Positions 23,178 through 32,758 of a stretch of 64,000 nt of DNA are shown here, one piece after another. The position numbers and the translations under genes are program-made. How positions within the stretch are numbered: position 1 is the first letter of the stretch; each line of letters opens with the position of its first letter. Source of the stretch: Coniella vitis. Its lineage: Eukaryota; Ascomycota; Sordariomycetes; Diaporthales; Schizoparmaceae. The notes beneath the pieces were generated by a model. It was not told the DNA's origin and ran no database searches. It saw nothing but the letters and a program-made list of their open reading frames with translations. The stretch spans positions 558,001 through 622,000 of the forward strand of contig WUJK01000013.1 of the NCBI GenBank assembly GCA_011317545.1. The letters are read 5' to 3'.

Positions 23178-23776
23178 AAAAGAGACGTGTGCCGTGAAGG
23201 GAATATTTGCAACCTGGACCCACGGGCTGAGGTACTGTCGGGAGAAGGGTTGGATGCCAAAACATTGTGGTTACTTGCCCGGGTGTTTTCAGTGTTATAT
23301 CTTGCTTGAAAGGACAGCTATGGCCCACCAATTCCTAGCAGCTGTTGTAATAGTTCGGTCGAAGGGCTTGCGTCGTGCTTCAGCGTTCACAAATATTGGA
23401 CATTTGTTACTCGCAAAGTCCAGAACCCAGCCACATTATCTGAGTCTGATAGTTACAGTCTCCCCCTACCCAGCATATTTGAGAGTCAACAGAAAACGGT
23501 GATACTGACCTGGAAAGCTGCATGAGGCCCGACTGCTGCATGCCAATGCCCCAAAAGTCGATTCGCTTGCTATTTAAGCTTTCGTTGCTTTTCCTCCTTT
23601 GCACCCACAAACGTGGATAAAAAATGCCAACGGCCCTCTGTCGAAGTCAAAGTCGCTATTCACCAATTCTCTTAGCTCTCAAAGCTTTTGCTATCAAGAA
23701 CACCAAGACTTCAAACCGTTGACGAATTCGCAATCCAGATCATTCAGATTCCCAGTACAGGGCCTGAACAGCGACC
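23178..23776. other. Intergenic, no gene recognised
   Basis: Tandem spacing between two + strand genes. A pyrimidine-rich region precedes the SET gene. Nothing else seen. Confidence 0.45.
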
Positions 23777-26106
23777 ATGAATAACCTTTTGGCGTACATG
23801 GCGATGCTGAAGCAGCACAGAGCGCTCCTCAACCTAGCCAAGGACAGACAAGGCCAGAAAGCCACGGCCTCCATGAAGCGGTCGCGCCAACAGCTCACGA
23901 TGCATTATCTCGCCATGGCAAGTCGGTGATTATTCAGTGATTATCATACACATATAGGCGTGTACCGGCTAACGCTGAAATCTTAACCAAGGCCATGCGA
24001 GCTGATTCCCACCAAATCAAAAACATGGTAGGCGGGGCATACCCGCCGTGTATACAGCCCATCCGCAGCCTCGAGCCCATTTTCCTGCAAGATCTGCGGC
24101 TGGAGACACACCACCGCGGCCAAGTCCTCTTCCTAAAGACCACTGGCGCACCTATCTGCATAAAGTCCATCCACAACGCAGTGGAGGACACGGCTGGGGA
24201 TGCTGACCGCATCGCCATCTACAACGTGCCCTCGCAGACTCCTCTTGACAAAATCCTCCCCCGAGGTGGTGTTGTGGCCGTCAAGGAGCCGTACTACAAG
24301 GCGACGGCCGATGGCGGTGTGGGCATTCGTGTCGACCACCCCACAGACTTTGTCCTGCTTGATGCCAGCGATGATCTGGTGCCGGGTAAATGGCGCCGCC
24401 AACCCAAGATCCAACCCACAGCATCTGAGCTTGAACAAAAGGGCAAGGACGCATTAGCCAAGAAGCGATGGGAGGAAGCCGTTTCCTTATACTCAAAAGC
24501 CCTACTGGCCCTTGCCACTGGCGACGAGGATGGTCACGGAAAAGAAGACCTACGCCGTACCATTTACCGCAACCGCGCTCAAGCCCGTCTTCGAATGGGC
24601 CACTCTGAGTTGGCCGCTCAAGATGCCACCGCCTCTATCACCCCCGGCACGCCCGCCGGCCTCCCCGAGACAACCCGCAAGCTCAACCTCAAGTCCTTCT
24701 ACCGCGCCGGCCGCGCGTACTACGAAATGGGCGCCTATGTCCAAGCGAAGGATTACCTCCAACAAGCCTTGGAACTGGACCCCAGAGACGCTAGCATTAT
24801 TGCTCAGCTGGTGCGCACCAAGAAACGTCTCCTCGAGCAAGAAACAGGCGCTTATGACTTTGCCGCCATGAGCGCGGCTGCTTCTGCCCGCAAGAGGCCC
24901 GAGGATGGACTGGACTACGCGTCCTTCTTGCGCAACACCAAAGTGGCGTCTGCGGGCCACCGCGGCCGTGGCTTGTTCGCCACCAAGGACATCAAGCACG
25001 GGGACGTCGTCTTTGTCGAAAAGGCGTTTTACGTTGCCTACATGGACAAGGACAAGACGAACCGTGCTTTCCTTTTGGATATCAACAGCAAGACCATGAG
25101 CACGGATAAACACGCCGAACGCCTTTGCGGAACAATCGACAAGATGAGGTGGAATCCAGCGCAGGCAAACCAACTCCTCGATCTCTACGCTGGCCCAGAG
25201 TACCAACACGACGAGGCAGGCGCAAAAGCACCCATTGTCGACGGGTCCGCCGTCATCGACGCGTTTCGCGTGCAGGCGATCGCGAAGTACAACGGCTTCG
25301 GATGTCCCCAAGTCAAGTCCAGCCAAAACTTCCTCGACGCAACCAACTCCGAAGATCACGAAGGCGCAACGGGCATCTGGCTTCATGCCTCGTATGTCAA
25401 TCACTCGTGTTTGGAGAATGCCCGGCGCTCTTTTATGGGTGACATGATGATTGTCCGGGCGCTGAAGGACATCAAGGCCGGCGAGGAAATCTTCATGATG
25501 TATTACCCGCCTAACGAGTCGCCTGCCGAGCGCAAGCGCCATGATGACTTTTACAATTTTCGGTGCACTTGCTCTCTGTGCAAGATAGACGCACGGGTGC
25601 CCGCAAGCGTGATGGCGAGGCGCAACGCGACACACAAACAGCTCAAAGATCTGATGGCTGCCAACGAGCCCACCGTAGCGCGAAACATTCCCAGCGCCAA
25701 AGTCCAGCAGGTGGAGGCGCTGTACAAGCAACTCGAGGCAACGTATGACCAGGCCATGTACAGAAGCACGCCGCGGCTCGCGCTCGTCGAGCCGGATGTG
25801 TGGATCATGCACACCAAGCGCTTTGGAGACGCGTCCGAAGCTATGCTCTCGTGCACGCGTCTGCTGCGCAACCTGGGATATTTCACCAGCCTCAAAGGAG
25901 ACAGTGTCACGATCGATCGTACGAATGGCGTAGCGATGCGGGAGGTTTTGCTCGGCGCCATGTATTCTGCGGACGTTTCGGCTAAGCTAGGCCAAGGCAA
26001 GGTATCGCGCGACTATGTGGAGTTTGCAAAGGAAATATACATGACGCAGGTTGGCGAAATGCAGGGCTTTCTGAAGAAATTTGGCAGGTCTTTGCAGGGC
26101 ATCTGA
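23777..26106 (+). CDS. TPR and SET domain protein (putative lysine methyltransferase)
   Basis: Predicted SET-family protein lysine methyltransferase of the TPR-SET (SMYD-like) fungal group; substrate unknown. The long exon is open to 26106 and on its own gives 703 aa from ATG 23995. I favour an upstream exon 23777-23917 (starting MNNLLAYMAMLKQHRALLNL) joined to 23992 through a 74-bp GC-AG intron (GCAAGT donor), giving 751 aa; homologues I know begin with a similar short helical exon. Then DLRLETHHRG (typical of this group), TPR helices at about 190-330, SET start HRGRGLFATKDIKHGD (about 367), the cofactor motif NHSC (about 515), MMYY (about 548) and post-SET RCTCSLC (about 570). The N-terminal exon is the uncertain part. 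Confidence 0.85.
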
Positions 26107-26385
26107 GAGGTTGTGAAACGTGTGCCGAAGGGGGAAGTAAATGCTACGGCTGCGCAAGAGACTCGGGGGATTGGTTACGCTTGTAGCTACTTGTGCTGGA
26201 TGATGTGTGTATTCTCTATGGAGTTGTGTACGGGAAAGAATAGAGACTGCTGGGATTGTGTCGAGGTTGAGGTTGGCCTTAACTTTGAAGTACTGTGGCT
26301 TCTCACACCACGAAAGAGGCTCATGCTTGATAGATCCAGTTACGTGTCTGTCGACCCTGACAATCAAAGTAGTATCGACATGCGT

Positions 26386-27788
26386 CTACTTTAAGAATGG
26401 GCTGCTTTTGTCTTTGATATTGATGAAGGTATAATCCGCATAGCGAGGGAGTCCGTCGTAAACAGGTATACTGTGCCCATGGTTAGTGTCCATTTCCAGT
26501 CTCTCCATCATGAAAGGATTTTCCATAGCGGCCGAGAAGAAATAGGAATCAAAAACACTCACGTCGCAGTGAGCAAATTCGGCTCATTCCGCACAGGCCG
26601 AAAGCCAGCCTGCTCAAGTTCTTCCCACCACTTCATGAACCTGCCAACGGTGATCTGATCCGGAATCAAATGCAGCCGCATCACAATCTGCGAAATGGGA
26701 ACCTCCTTGTCCTCCTTGCTAAAATACGAAAGCACCGCTTCCATCGCATCAAACTCGAACCCTTCAATGTCCATGTTGAGCACGTCCACGTGATCATGGC
26801 CATTGATGGCCATCACATCCTGGATCGTCAGCAAAGGCGGATACTGCTTCACATTCGTCTTGCCGCGAATCCCAACCTGCGTAAAATGCGACCGCCCTTG
26901 CCCTTCCTTTTCGTGCAGCCGCAGGTTCGCAAACTGGCCCGCGGCCGAGTCGTAGCTCCACAGGGTACAATGCGGCGTGCGGTTCAGCAGCTTCTCCTCA
27001 AACGAGGACGACGACGACGGGGGCTCGTTTTGCGGCCCGAACGAGTAGATGATGCAGCCGGGCTGCGTCGTGGGGTTGGTCCAGCGGCTGCCCGAGGTGA
27101 GCGCCGAGATGCGCGCCACCTCGTCGCTGGACGGGTCGGGCAGGTCGTCGAGGTCGCGCTCGTGCGGCAGCGAGGCGAGCTTCTCGAGCCCGCAGAGCCA
27201 TTTCCCGCCGGCGCCTGGGCGACCCAGTCGGATCATGGAGTGGGGGCAGGTGAAGGCCGCGGGGTAGAAATCCCAGATGGTAAAAGGCATGGTTTCGTAT
27301 TTGGCTATCGAGTCGCAGGGGAAACTATACGCGTTGGGAAACGAACAAGCCGACAACAACGGGGGTTAGTGAGGTGTTGATGAGATATTGGACTCCCAAA
27401 GTATTACTTCTGGTTCTCTTGTAATTTTGTTTTCTTTCTGTTTTTAGAAAGTCCATTTCCGGGGAGGAAGAGGTGGGTGGCCTTACAAGCTCTTCTCCAT
27501 GGGATCTTCCCACTGCGCTTGCAGCCATTGTCTTCCCTCGAGCGTTTCTGCATATTGTCGCTCGCTTCTGGCAATGTGCTCCTCTACTGTGCCGAGGCTG
27601 CTGCTTCCGAGGGAGGGGACAACCTTGAAGGCGAGTTCCGAGTAGGTTGTGAAGTCACTGAGGCTGTCGAGATCTCGCGTGGCGAAATGTGTCAAGAGGG
27701 TGATGAACAGCAGACTGCACAGCCCCACGAGGAAGATGCTGTTGACTCTTGGTTTGATCATGTTGGAGAGTGTGTTTTTGGCCATCAA
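26386..27788 (-). CDS. Membrane-anchored methyltransferase-like protein (METTL24/FkbM-like)
   Basis: Predicted type II membrane protein with a lumenal methyltransferase-like domain; substrate unknown. Exons 27487-27788, 26563-27324 and 26386-26470 give 1149 nt and 382 aa; introns are 162 and 92 bp. The third exon is short and ends INIKDKSSPFLK. Residues about 16-36 (SIFLVGLCSLLFITLLTHFA) form the anchor. The core has KWLCGLEKLASLPH, IYSFGPQNE (SAM-site-like glycine region) and DVLNMDIEGFEFDAMEAVLS, a DxEG block shared by FkbM and METTL24-type proteins. Many fungal paralogues have this layout. The start could be either Met1 or Met2 (MMAKNTL). Confidence 0.82.
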
Positions 27789-29056
27789 TCTCGTGAACTG
27801 TTGAAAGATTATAAAAGTTAGAAAAATTGAATTGAGACGGGGATCGAGGTATAAGTTGACTTGGGCGGATCAAAATGATATTTTGGAATAAGAGCCAAGC
27901 GTGATTCTCAAGACGAGTACGTACCCGGATACCAAGATTCCAAACAAGGCATAATTAGGCCATTGTTTTTTTCCCCCTTCACTCTTGAATGTTTATGGCA
28001 CTGGAATTTTCTGACGGCGTTCTCTACTTGAAAGCATCCTTGGTTTGACTGTATTGGCTTAGAGACATGTGGCGGACATCCGGTGGTTACTGGAATTTGT
28101 ACCCAAGTGAGACCACGCTCAATGTTGATTGATGGCTGACTCTGGTATGGAGCGAGACAGAATCCCATACCTAGAGCATTATTTTCCTTACCACGCGTTT
28201 TGATAGTGTATGGATTTATTGAGAGAGATAGTGATTGGTCTGTCCCCTGTTCCTTTTCTTTGTTACTTGCAATGTGCGACTTGTCCAAACAGAGTTGTGC
28301 CACTGTTTCTCACGCAGGAGCAGCGTATTTTCCTGTGTTTTCCTGTTGATCCGCTTGAAAGAAGATGTGATGGTCAACACTTTTTATGATACAAATAAGT
28401 CTTGTGCTCGATCAAAAGCGTGCCACGCTGACCAACGCGCTCAGAGGGCCAGAGGTCCAATAGCTTCCGTCATATATAAGCGAAGGTCTCGATCTTTTGC
28501 AAGAGATTTGCGATGATTGTCCCTGAGAGCCTGAGAAATATGCAGAGAAATCGTAGTGCCCCAAGGACTGACTAGAAAACAGATGGTCGGGTTCGTTTGG
28601 TCAGCGTCAGGTGGTCATGATGTGGACGGTAATGGTGTGCGGGCAGAATGAGGCTCGAGAAGCCTCAAGTCCCTCCATCCTTCTCGCAATAAGTTTTCTC
28701 CTGGCAAAAACCAAAGATTGTGCGGGTGGGAAAGCATGCAAACGCATAGGCACCGGCCCGAGAAAGACGCAGATCTGATTTGAATCTTCCCTTTGGCTTC
28801 CTTGCCGACCATGTGCTTCGGTTCTTGGAATTGAACCAAGCAAGTCTATGACCAATGTTTGATAACCGACTCTGTCAAGGAGCGAGACAGACTCTTCAAT
28901 AACATTCTTTTCGCTAAGGCTGCCGATCAACTACCCCGTCGTTGATATCGCTAAAGTCTGATGACAGAAACCTATCCGCCTCATACTCAATGAAAGCATG
29001 CCCGCGTTGACCAACACATTCAAAGTCCAACGCCGTAAGCCCAGTTTCGTCAACCT
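27789..29056. other. Intergenic, no gene recognised
   Basis: Contains a 107-codon frame on minus (28607-28930) without motifs or splice partners. Two segments around 28408-28460 and 28985-29045 look distantly alike (GCGTGCCACGCTGACCAACG versus GCATGCCCGCGTTGACCAAC), perhaps an old duplication. Nothing else supported. Confidence 0.4.
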
Positions 29057-29683
29057 TTATTGGAAAAATTGAGTTTTTGGCCCTGGTATGGGTTGCACGA
29101 GAGAACAGGACGATGACTCGAGTCTCTTGATGTTGCCCGCGTCAAGTCGACCTTGGTTGTAAATTCTCTGCCAAAGTAAAGATGGCCCCGGCTCCAGCGC
29201 AAACCTTTCAAAGATGCTGTCCTGCTCTTCATCTACCGACTGGCCAAGGGAAAAGGGCTCCCAGCCATGCTCGTCGTACGCTGCGAGCCACGTCATGAAC
29301 CCAGAGAAGCGCGGATGGCAGAGCCGGTGGTAATAGGGAGTATTTGTGGGTAACCCTGACTGAGATGCTTCACCGAGAGACTTGCAAGCCGGATGATATA
29401 TGTCTTTGGGCGTTCAGCAGTCTGAGGCCAGGGCAGCGTCCTCGTCGGTACCAGCAGCTGAGTGTTTCGATTTGCAGAATGCCAGGTGCGGGCGGGGGCT
29501 GGAAGATCGAGGAATGGCAAACCACTGGACATGGCTTTGGCTTGGCGGCGGCATGCAGATATGCGTCTTACTGTATGCATGAAGTCGCTGGAAGCCAGCT
29601 AGTAAACTATCATGCTGACCACTCAAATGCGCTTCGATGCCACATCTCGGCCATCGTAGGCGGACATACGGTCCTGCAACAGC
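29057..29683 (-). pseudogene. Possible broken gene of unknown family
   Basis: One minus-strand frame runs from 29683 to 29057 with a single in-frame TGA at 29414-29416. The downstream part reads like real protein (YYHRLCHPRFSGFMTWLAAY, DEHGWEPFSLGQSVDEEQD, LLWQRIYNQGRLDAGNIK) and stops normally. The upstream part includes LLAGFQRLHAY and a Pro/Ser-rich stretch. No family is recognised. The alternatives are an intron I did not find around the TGA, or chance. The TGA could have arisen from CGA or TGG. Confidence 0.3.
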
Positions 29684-30166
29684 TCACCCCCCACCCAGGA
29701 AGTTTCAGGTCATCTGTGATGTAGCTCTAGTTATAACGGATAACATGTCGGGCTGTATGCTTTGTAAAATGTATTTCATCAGACTTCTTCCAAATCTCTC
29801 CATGCTAATCTGCTGGTCTCGGTGGCTAGTGAGTGGCGGTGAGTCGACGAATTGGATTGGATACTATCGCGCGGCTCTGCTGGGCCGTGGCCGGCCTGTT
29901 AATGTGAGCTGCCCGATCTTATAAGTTGCGGGTTGGTCTGAAGAATGGTCTATTACGCTCTTCCATACTAAAATCGCAACTCTTGCCTCGAGACTAGACT
30001 TATGCATTGGGCAAGTTTGGGGATCCTCACTGTAACCCGTATGAATGAATCTACGCAGACCGCCGAGAAAAGCGGTCAACCAACCCTTGCTTCCACGGGA
30101 AACCTGTAACTTGCTTGCACTGCTGGCAAAATGCAGTCAAGGATTGTCCAAAAAGAACCCAAAAAT
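29684..30166. other. Intergenic, no gene recognised
   Basis: Short frames only. Ends just downstream of the tRNA-Ser gene, whose transcript would terminate in the A-rich run at about 30150-30165 (T-rich on the minus strand). Confidence 0.4.
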
Positions 30167-30275
30167 CGACGCAGTCAGGATTCGAACCTGAGCCTCCGAA
30201 GAGAATAGATGACTACCTGAGCCTTGAAAGGCTAGGATTCGAGTCTATCGCATTAGACCACTCTGCCACTGCGCC
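30167..30275 (-). tRNA. tRNA-Ser(CGA) with intron
   Basis: Reading minus from 30275: acceptor stem GGCGCAG pairs with CTGCGTC and the discriminator base is G. The D-arm contains GTGGTCTAATGCG. The anticodon stem is ATAGA/TCTAT with loop CTCGAA plus A, so the anticodon is CGA (30239-30241). A 27-nt intron occupies 30211-30237, directly after position 37 as usual for nuclear tRNA introns. The variable arm CTCTTCGGAG is long, as required for tRNA-Ser, and the T-arm is TCAGG-TTCGAAT-CCTGA. All elements fit. Confidence 0.95.
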
Positions 30276-30891
30276 GTTGTTGAATAAGCATAATTACTTT
30301 TGCTTATACTCCTTAGCACACTCTGTCTAACTTCATCCGGTCATAGTGACAACCAGCAAGCATGGATAATTTTTGTCAGACATATATAACTAGTATTTAG
30401 AAGGCGCCAATCTCATTAGATGCAGCGCAGAAACTGCCAGAGGCCACGAACTGTCCAAAATGCCACAGTCTGGTCTCTTATGAAAGGGAGATAGATGTCT
30501 CCGTTTTCCATTGTATATGTTAGTCCGAATGGGTTTTATCAGCCAGCCTTTGTATTTTGTGTTCTTGTAAGTTGGTTTTGCCGGCAATGCAATAGTAGCG
30601 AGACAATTTGCGACACTCGATTTGTGACGTCTATATTTTAGCTAGAATCAGGAGTGAGCGGTCATAAGAACCAATTTAAGATTTGCTTCACATTTTGAAG
30701 ACACTCGCGGATCATATGAGGTTGTCTACAACTCAATCTTCAACATCTTCATGCACTCAGACGGCGCTGTTATGGACTCTCACGTATTTCACCAATCAAC
30801 CACGTAATGAACAAAATTCAAGACGGTATAGACACCCGAGCAAATCCACTTTCAAGATACCGTGATTTTGTGGTGCAAAAATGCAAAAGAG
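30276..30891. other. Intergenic between tRNA genes
   Basis: No gene recognised; short frames only. The A-rich DNA just left of the tRNA-Gly gene (about 30870-30890) may supply its terminator on the minus strand. Confidence 0.45.
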
Positions 30892-30962
30892 TGCGCAAAC
30901 CCGGAATCGAACCGGGGGCCCATCGATGGCAACGATGGATTTTACCACTAAACCATTTGCGC
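30892..30962 (-). tRNA. tRNA-Gly(GCC)
   Basis: Reading minus from 30962: acceptor stem GCGCAAA pairs with TTTGCGC, the discriminator is A, and the D-arm is TGGTTTAGTGGTAAAA. The anticodon arm is CCATCG-TTGCCAT-CGATGG with anticodon GCC. The T-arm is CCCGG-TTCGATT-CCGGG. It is 71 nt long without an intron. Confidence 0.96.
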
Positions 30963-31378
30963 TGTATTAGTTGATGAAGGTGTGATAACAAATTTGATTT
31001 ATATCCCACTGCTTCTGCGGCTCTCATGGGCCTTCGTATCTGTTGCTCATTTAGATCCATCGCAAGCAATATTGACACGAAATGTCTAACGCGAATCGCG
31101 ACACTCCATCATGGACACTGATTCCTGGACACCCACAAATTACTAAATCTTATCCGTATAAAAAACAAACAAACGAGACTGAAATAAGAGCGGTTGTGAA
31201 TATCATCGATATCATCATGTGGCAGAACCATGCAGACGACAGGTGGGACGTTGGATTTGAAGCAACTTTGATAAATAGCACGCTTCTGATGCGCGAGATC
31301 CTTCGGTACAGGCTTGTTCGCAATTCGATTGACAATGCATTTGTCTTTTATCTGCAAGAGTCCCAAGCCTGTAACTCT
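30963..31378. other. Intergenic, no gene recognised
   Basis: A 113-codon + frame (31082-31423) and its minus shadow show no motifs. Nothing supported. Confidence 0.4.
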
Positions 31379-31925
31379 TCACGCCAGCCATGGTTTAATT
31401 TCCTCCTCTGTCCATTCCCATAGCCTCTCTGCCAGCTTCTTGTCCGCAGACCAGTGTAAATACGCCGGGTCTTGACTAACGACGCCAACAGGCTCATAGA
31501 ACCCTCCCTGACGCGCGTGCTCCTGTGATACGCCGACCGCCCATGCCAGGTTTCAGTGGCCCTGGTCATCGGCCAAGAATCGACCATAGTTGCCCATGTA
31601 CACGATCATGCGGTCCACCAGTCCAAGACTTGTAACCAGCCCGGTATGGCTTGGACCTGGGTCGACAACCAGTGTCAAGATATCGAGATACCGTACGGCA
31701 AGCTCCTGGCCATAGAGCAGGTTCGCTAGCTTACTTTGCGCGTAGCGTTGCCACTTGCCCAGAATCCAGTAGTCCTGGGTCGTCTTGAGGTCGTCAAACA
31801 CAACCCATGCCCGCGGGGCGCCAGCAGAATCGCCAGACTCGATACGGACAAGATGCGAGGCGTTTCGCCGTGCTCAAAGTCCAGCTTCGGTGCCATACCA
31901 ACGCGTGAACCCAGTCTTAAGCGTA
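31379..31925 (-). pseudogene. Short-chain dehydrogenase/reductase, 5'-truncated and broken
   Basis: Remnant of an NAD(P)-dependent SDR of the retinol-dehydrogenase-like fungal type. Conserved pieces on minus: RILSVSSLAI (the strand before the catalytic Ser), then in another frame VFDDLKTTQD and the active-site YAQSKLANLL (YxxxK), LVVDPGPSHTGL, and after an in-frame TGA at 31553-31555 the C-terminus NLAWAVGV, GGFYEPVG, KKLAERLWEW and a normal stop at 31379-31381. There is a frameshift near 31800 as well as the TGA, and the Rossmann N-terminus with its glycine motif is missing. It lies 0.8 kb downstream of an NRPS-like gene on the same strand. Confidence 0.85.
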
Positions 31926-32200
31926 AAATAGGCGAGGCAGAGGGGAACCAATAGGGTGACAGATTAAGAATGTAAGCCGGTATTGGGCGTATTAAGAAGA
32001 AAACAGAAAAGTTTCGGTGAAGCAGGTAAACAAGTAATATTATAGTGGAAACCTTGAAACCACCACTAGTTATCTGCTGATAAATAGGCGAGGCAGAGTG
32101 ACAAATCAAGAATGTTGGTCGGTATTCAATATTGTCGTAGAAATATTGGAAGTCAGCACTAGTTATCTATTGGTACATTGTATCAAAGTATTGGGAAATT
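31926..32200. repeat. Imperfect direct duplication
   Basis: AATAGGCGAGGCAGAG occurs at about 31927 and again at about 32084. It is followed each time by related text (GTGACAGATTAAGAATGTAA near 31959, GTGACAAATCAAGAATGTTG near 32098, both then CGGTATT). CACTAGTTATCT also appears near 32063 and 32157. The copies differ by indels. No mobile element is identified. Confidence 0.6.
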
Positions 32201-32758
32201 CACGGCAGATCCAGTCCAACAATCGGGAAAATACAGTGGCTTCACTCTTCGGACCGTGGCATTTGTTTAGTCCTACTGCGAAGGAACTAGAAAGGGTTTT
32301 CTAGGAAACTTTGAGGCTATTGTTGTAGAACGTGTTGCATGATCTGTTGAAGATATTACAAGGAACTTTCGGACCATCAAGGTATAAGTAGGGGTTGAGG
32401 TGATTCATGATAAAACTTTCCCAAGATCTGTCAGAAAACAGTCTATGTGAACAACATTTTTGAGCACAAAGCTGTAGCTCCGTTTGTTATTGTAGCACAC
32501 CATCATATACATCATCGAAAGTATTTCACGGTTCTAATCGTGTGAAGCTTAATTAACAGGTCGGAACGAGACTGAGAGGACGATACTTCGCCGTCGAAAT
32601 TCCAGAATTTTCATGGAGAAACGAATAAGAAACCTACAATCCTGATCTCAGAGTATTGGTTCACAAATCACATCTCAAACCAAGTTCCAATAGTCCGCGG
32701 CTATAACACTATTTGAGTAGATGTACATCCATCACGGCTAATCCCATCTTCACAGACT
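32201..32758. other. Intergenic, no gene recognised
   Basis: 3' flank of the NRPS-like gene. Short frames only. Confidence 0.45.

Noticed and set aside
23926..23957. GT-AG intron of 32 bp in the TPR-SET gene
   Set aside because: In phase but shorter than known fungal introns and without a branch point; the 74-bp GC-AG alternative is more plausible.
24550..25812. A 420-codon open frame opposite the TPR-SET gene
   Set aside because: Antisense shadow of the SET/TPR coding exon.
28607..28930. A 107-codon minus frame
   Set aside because: No motif, no partner exon and no sign of selection visible by eye.
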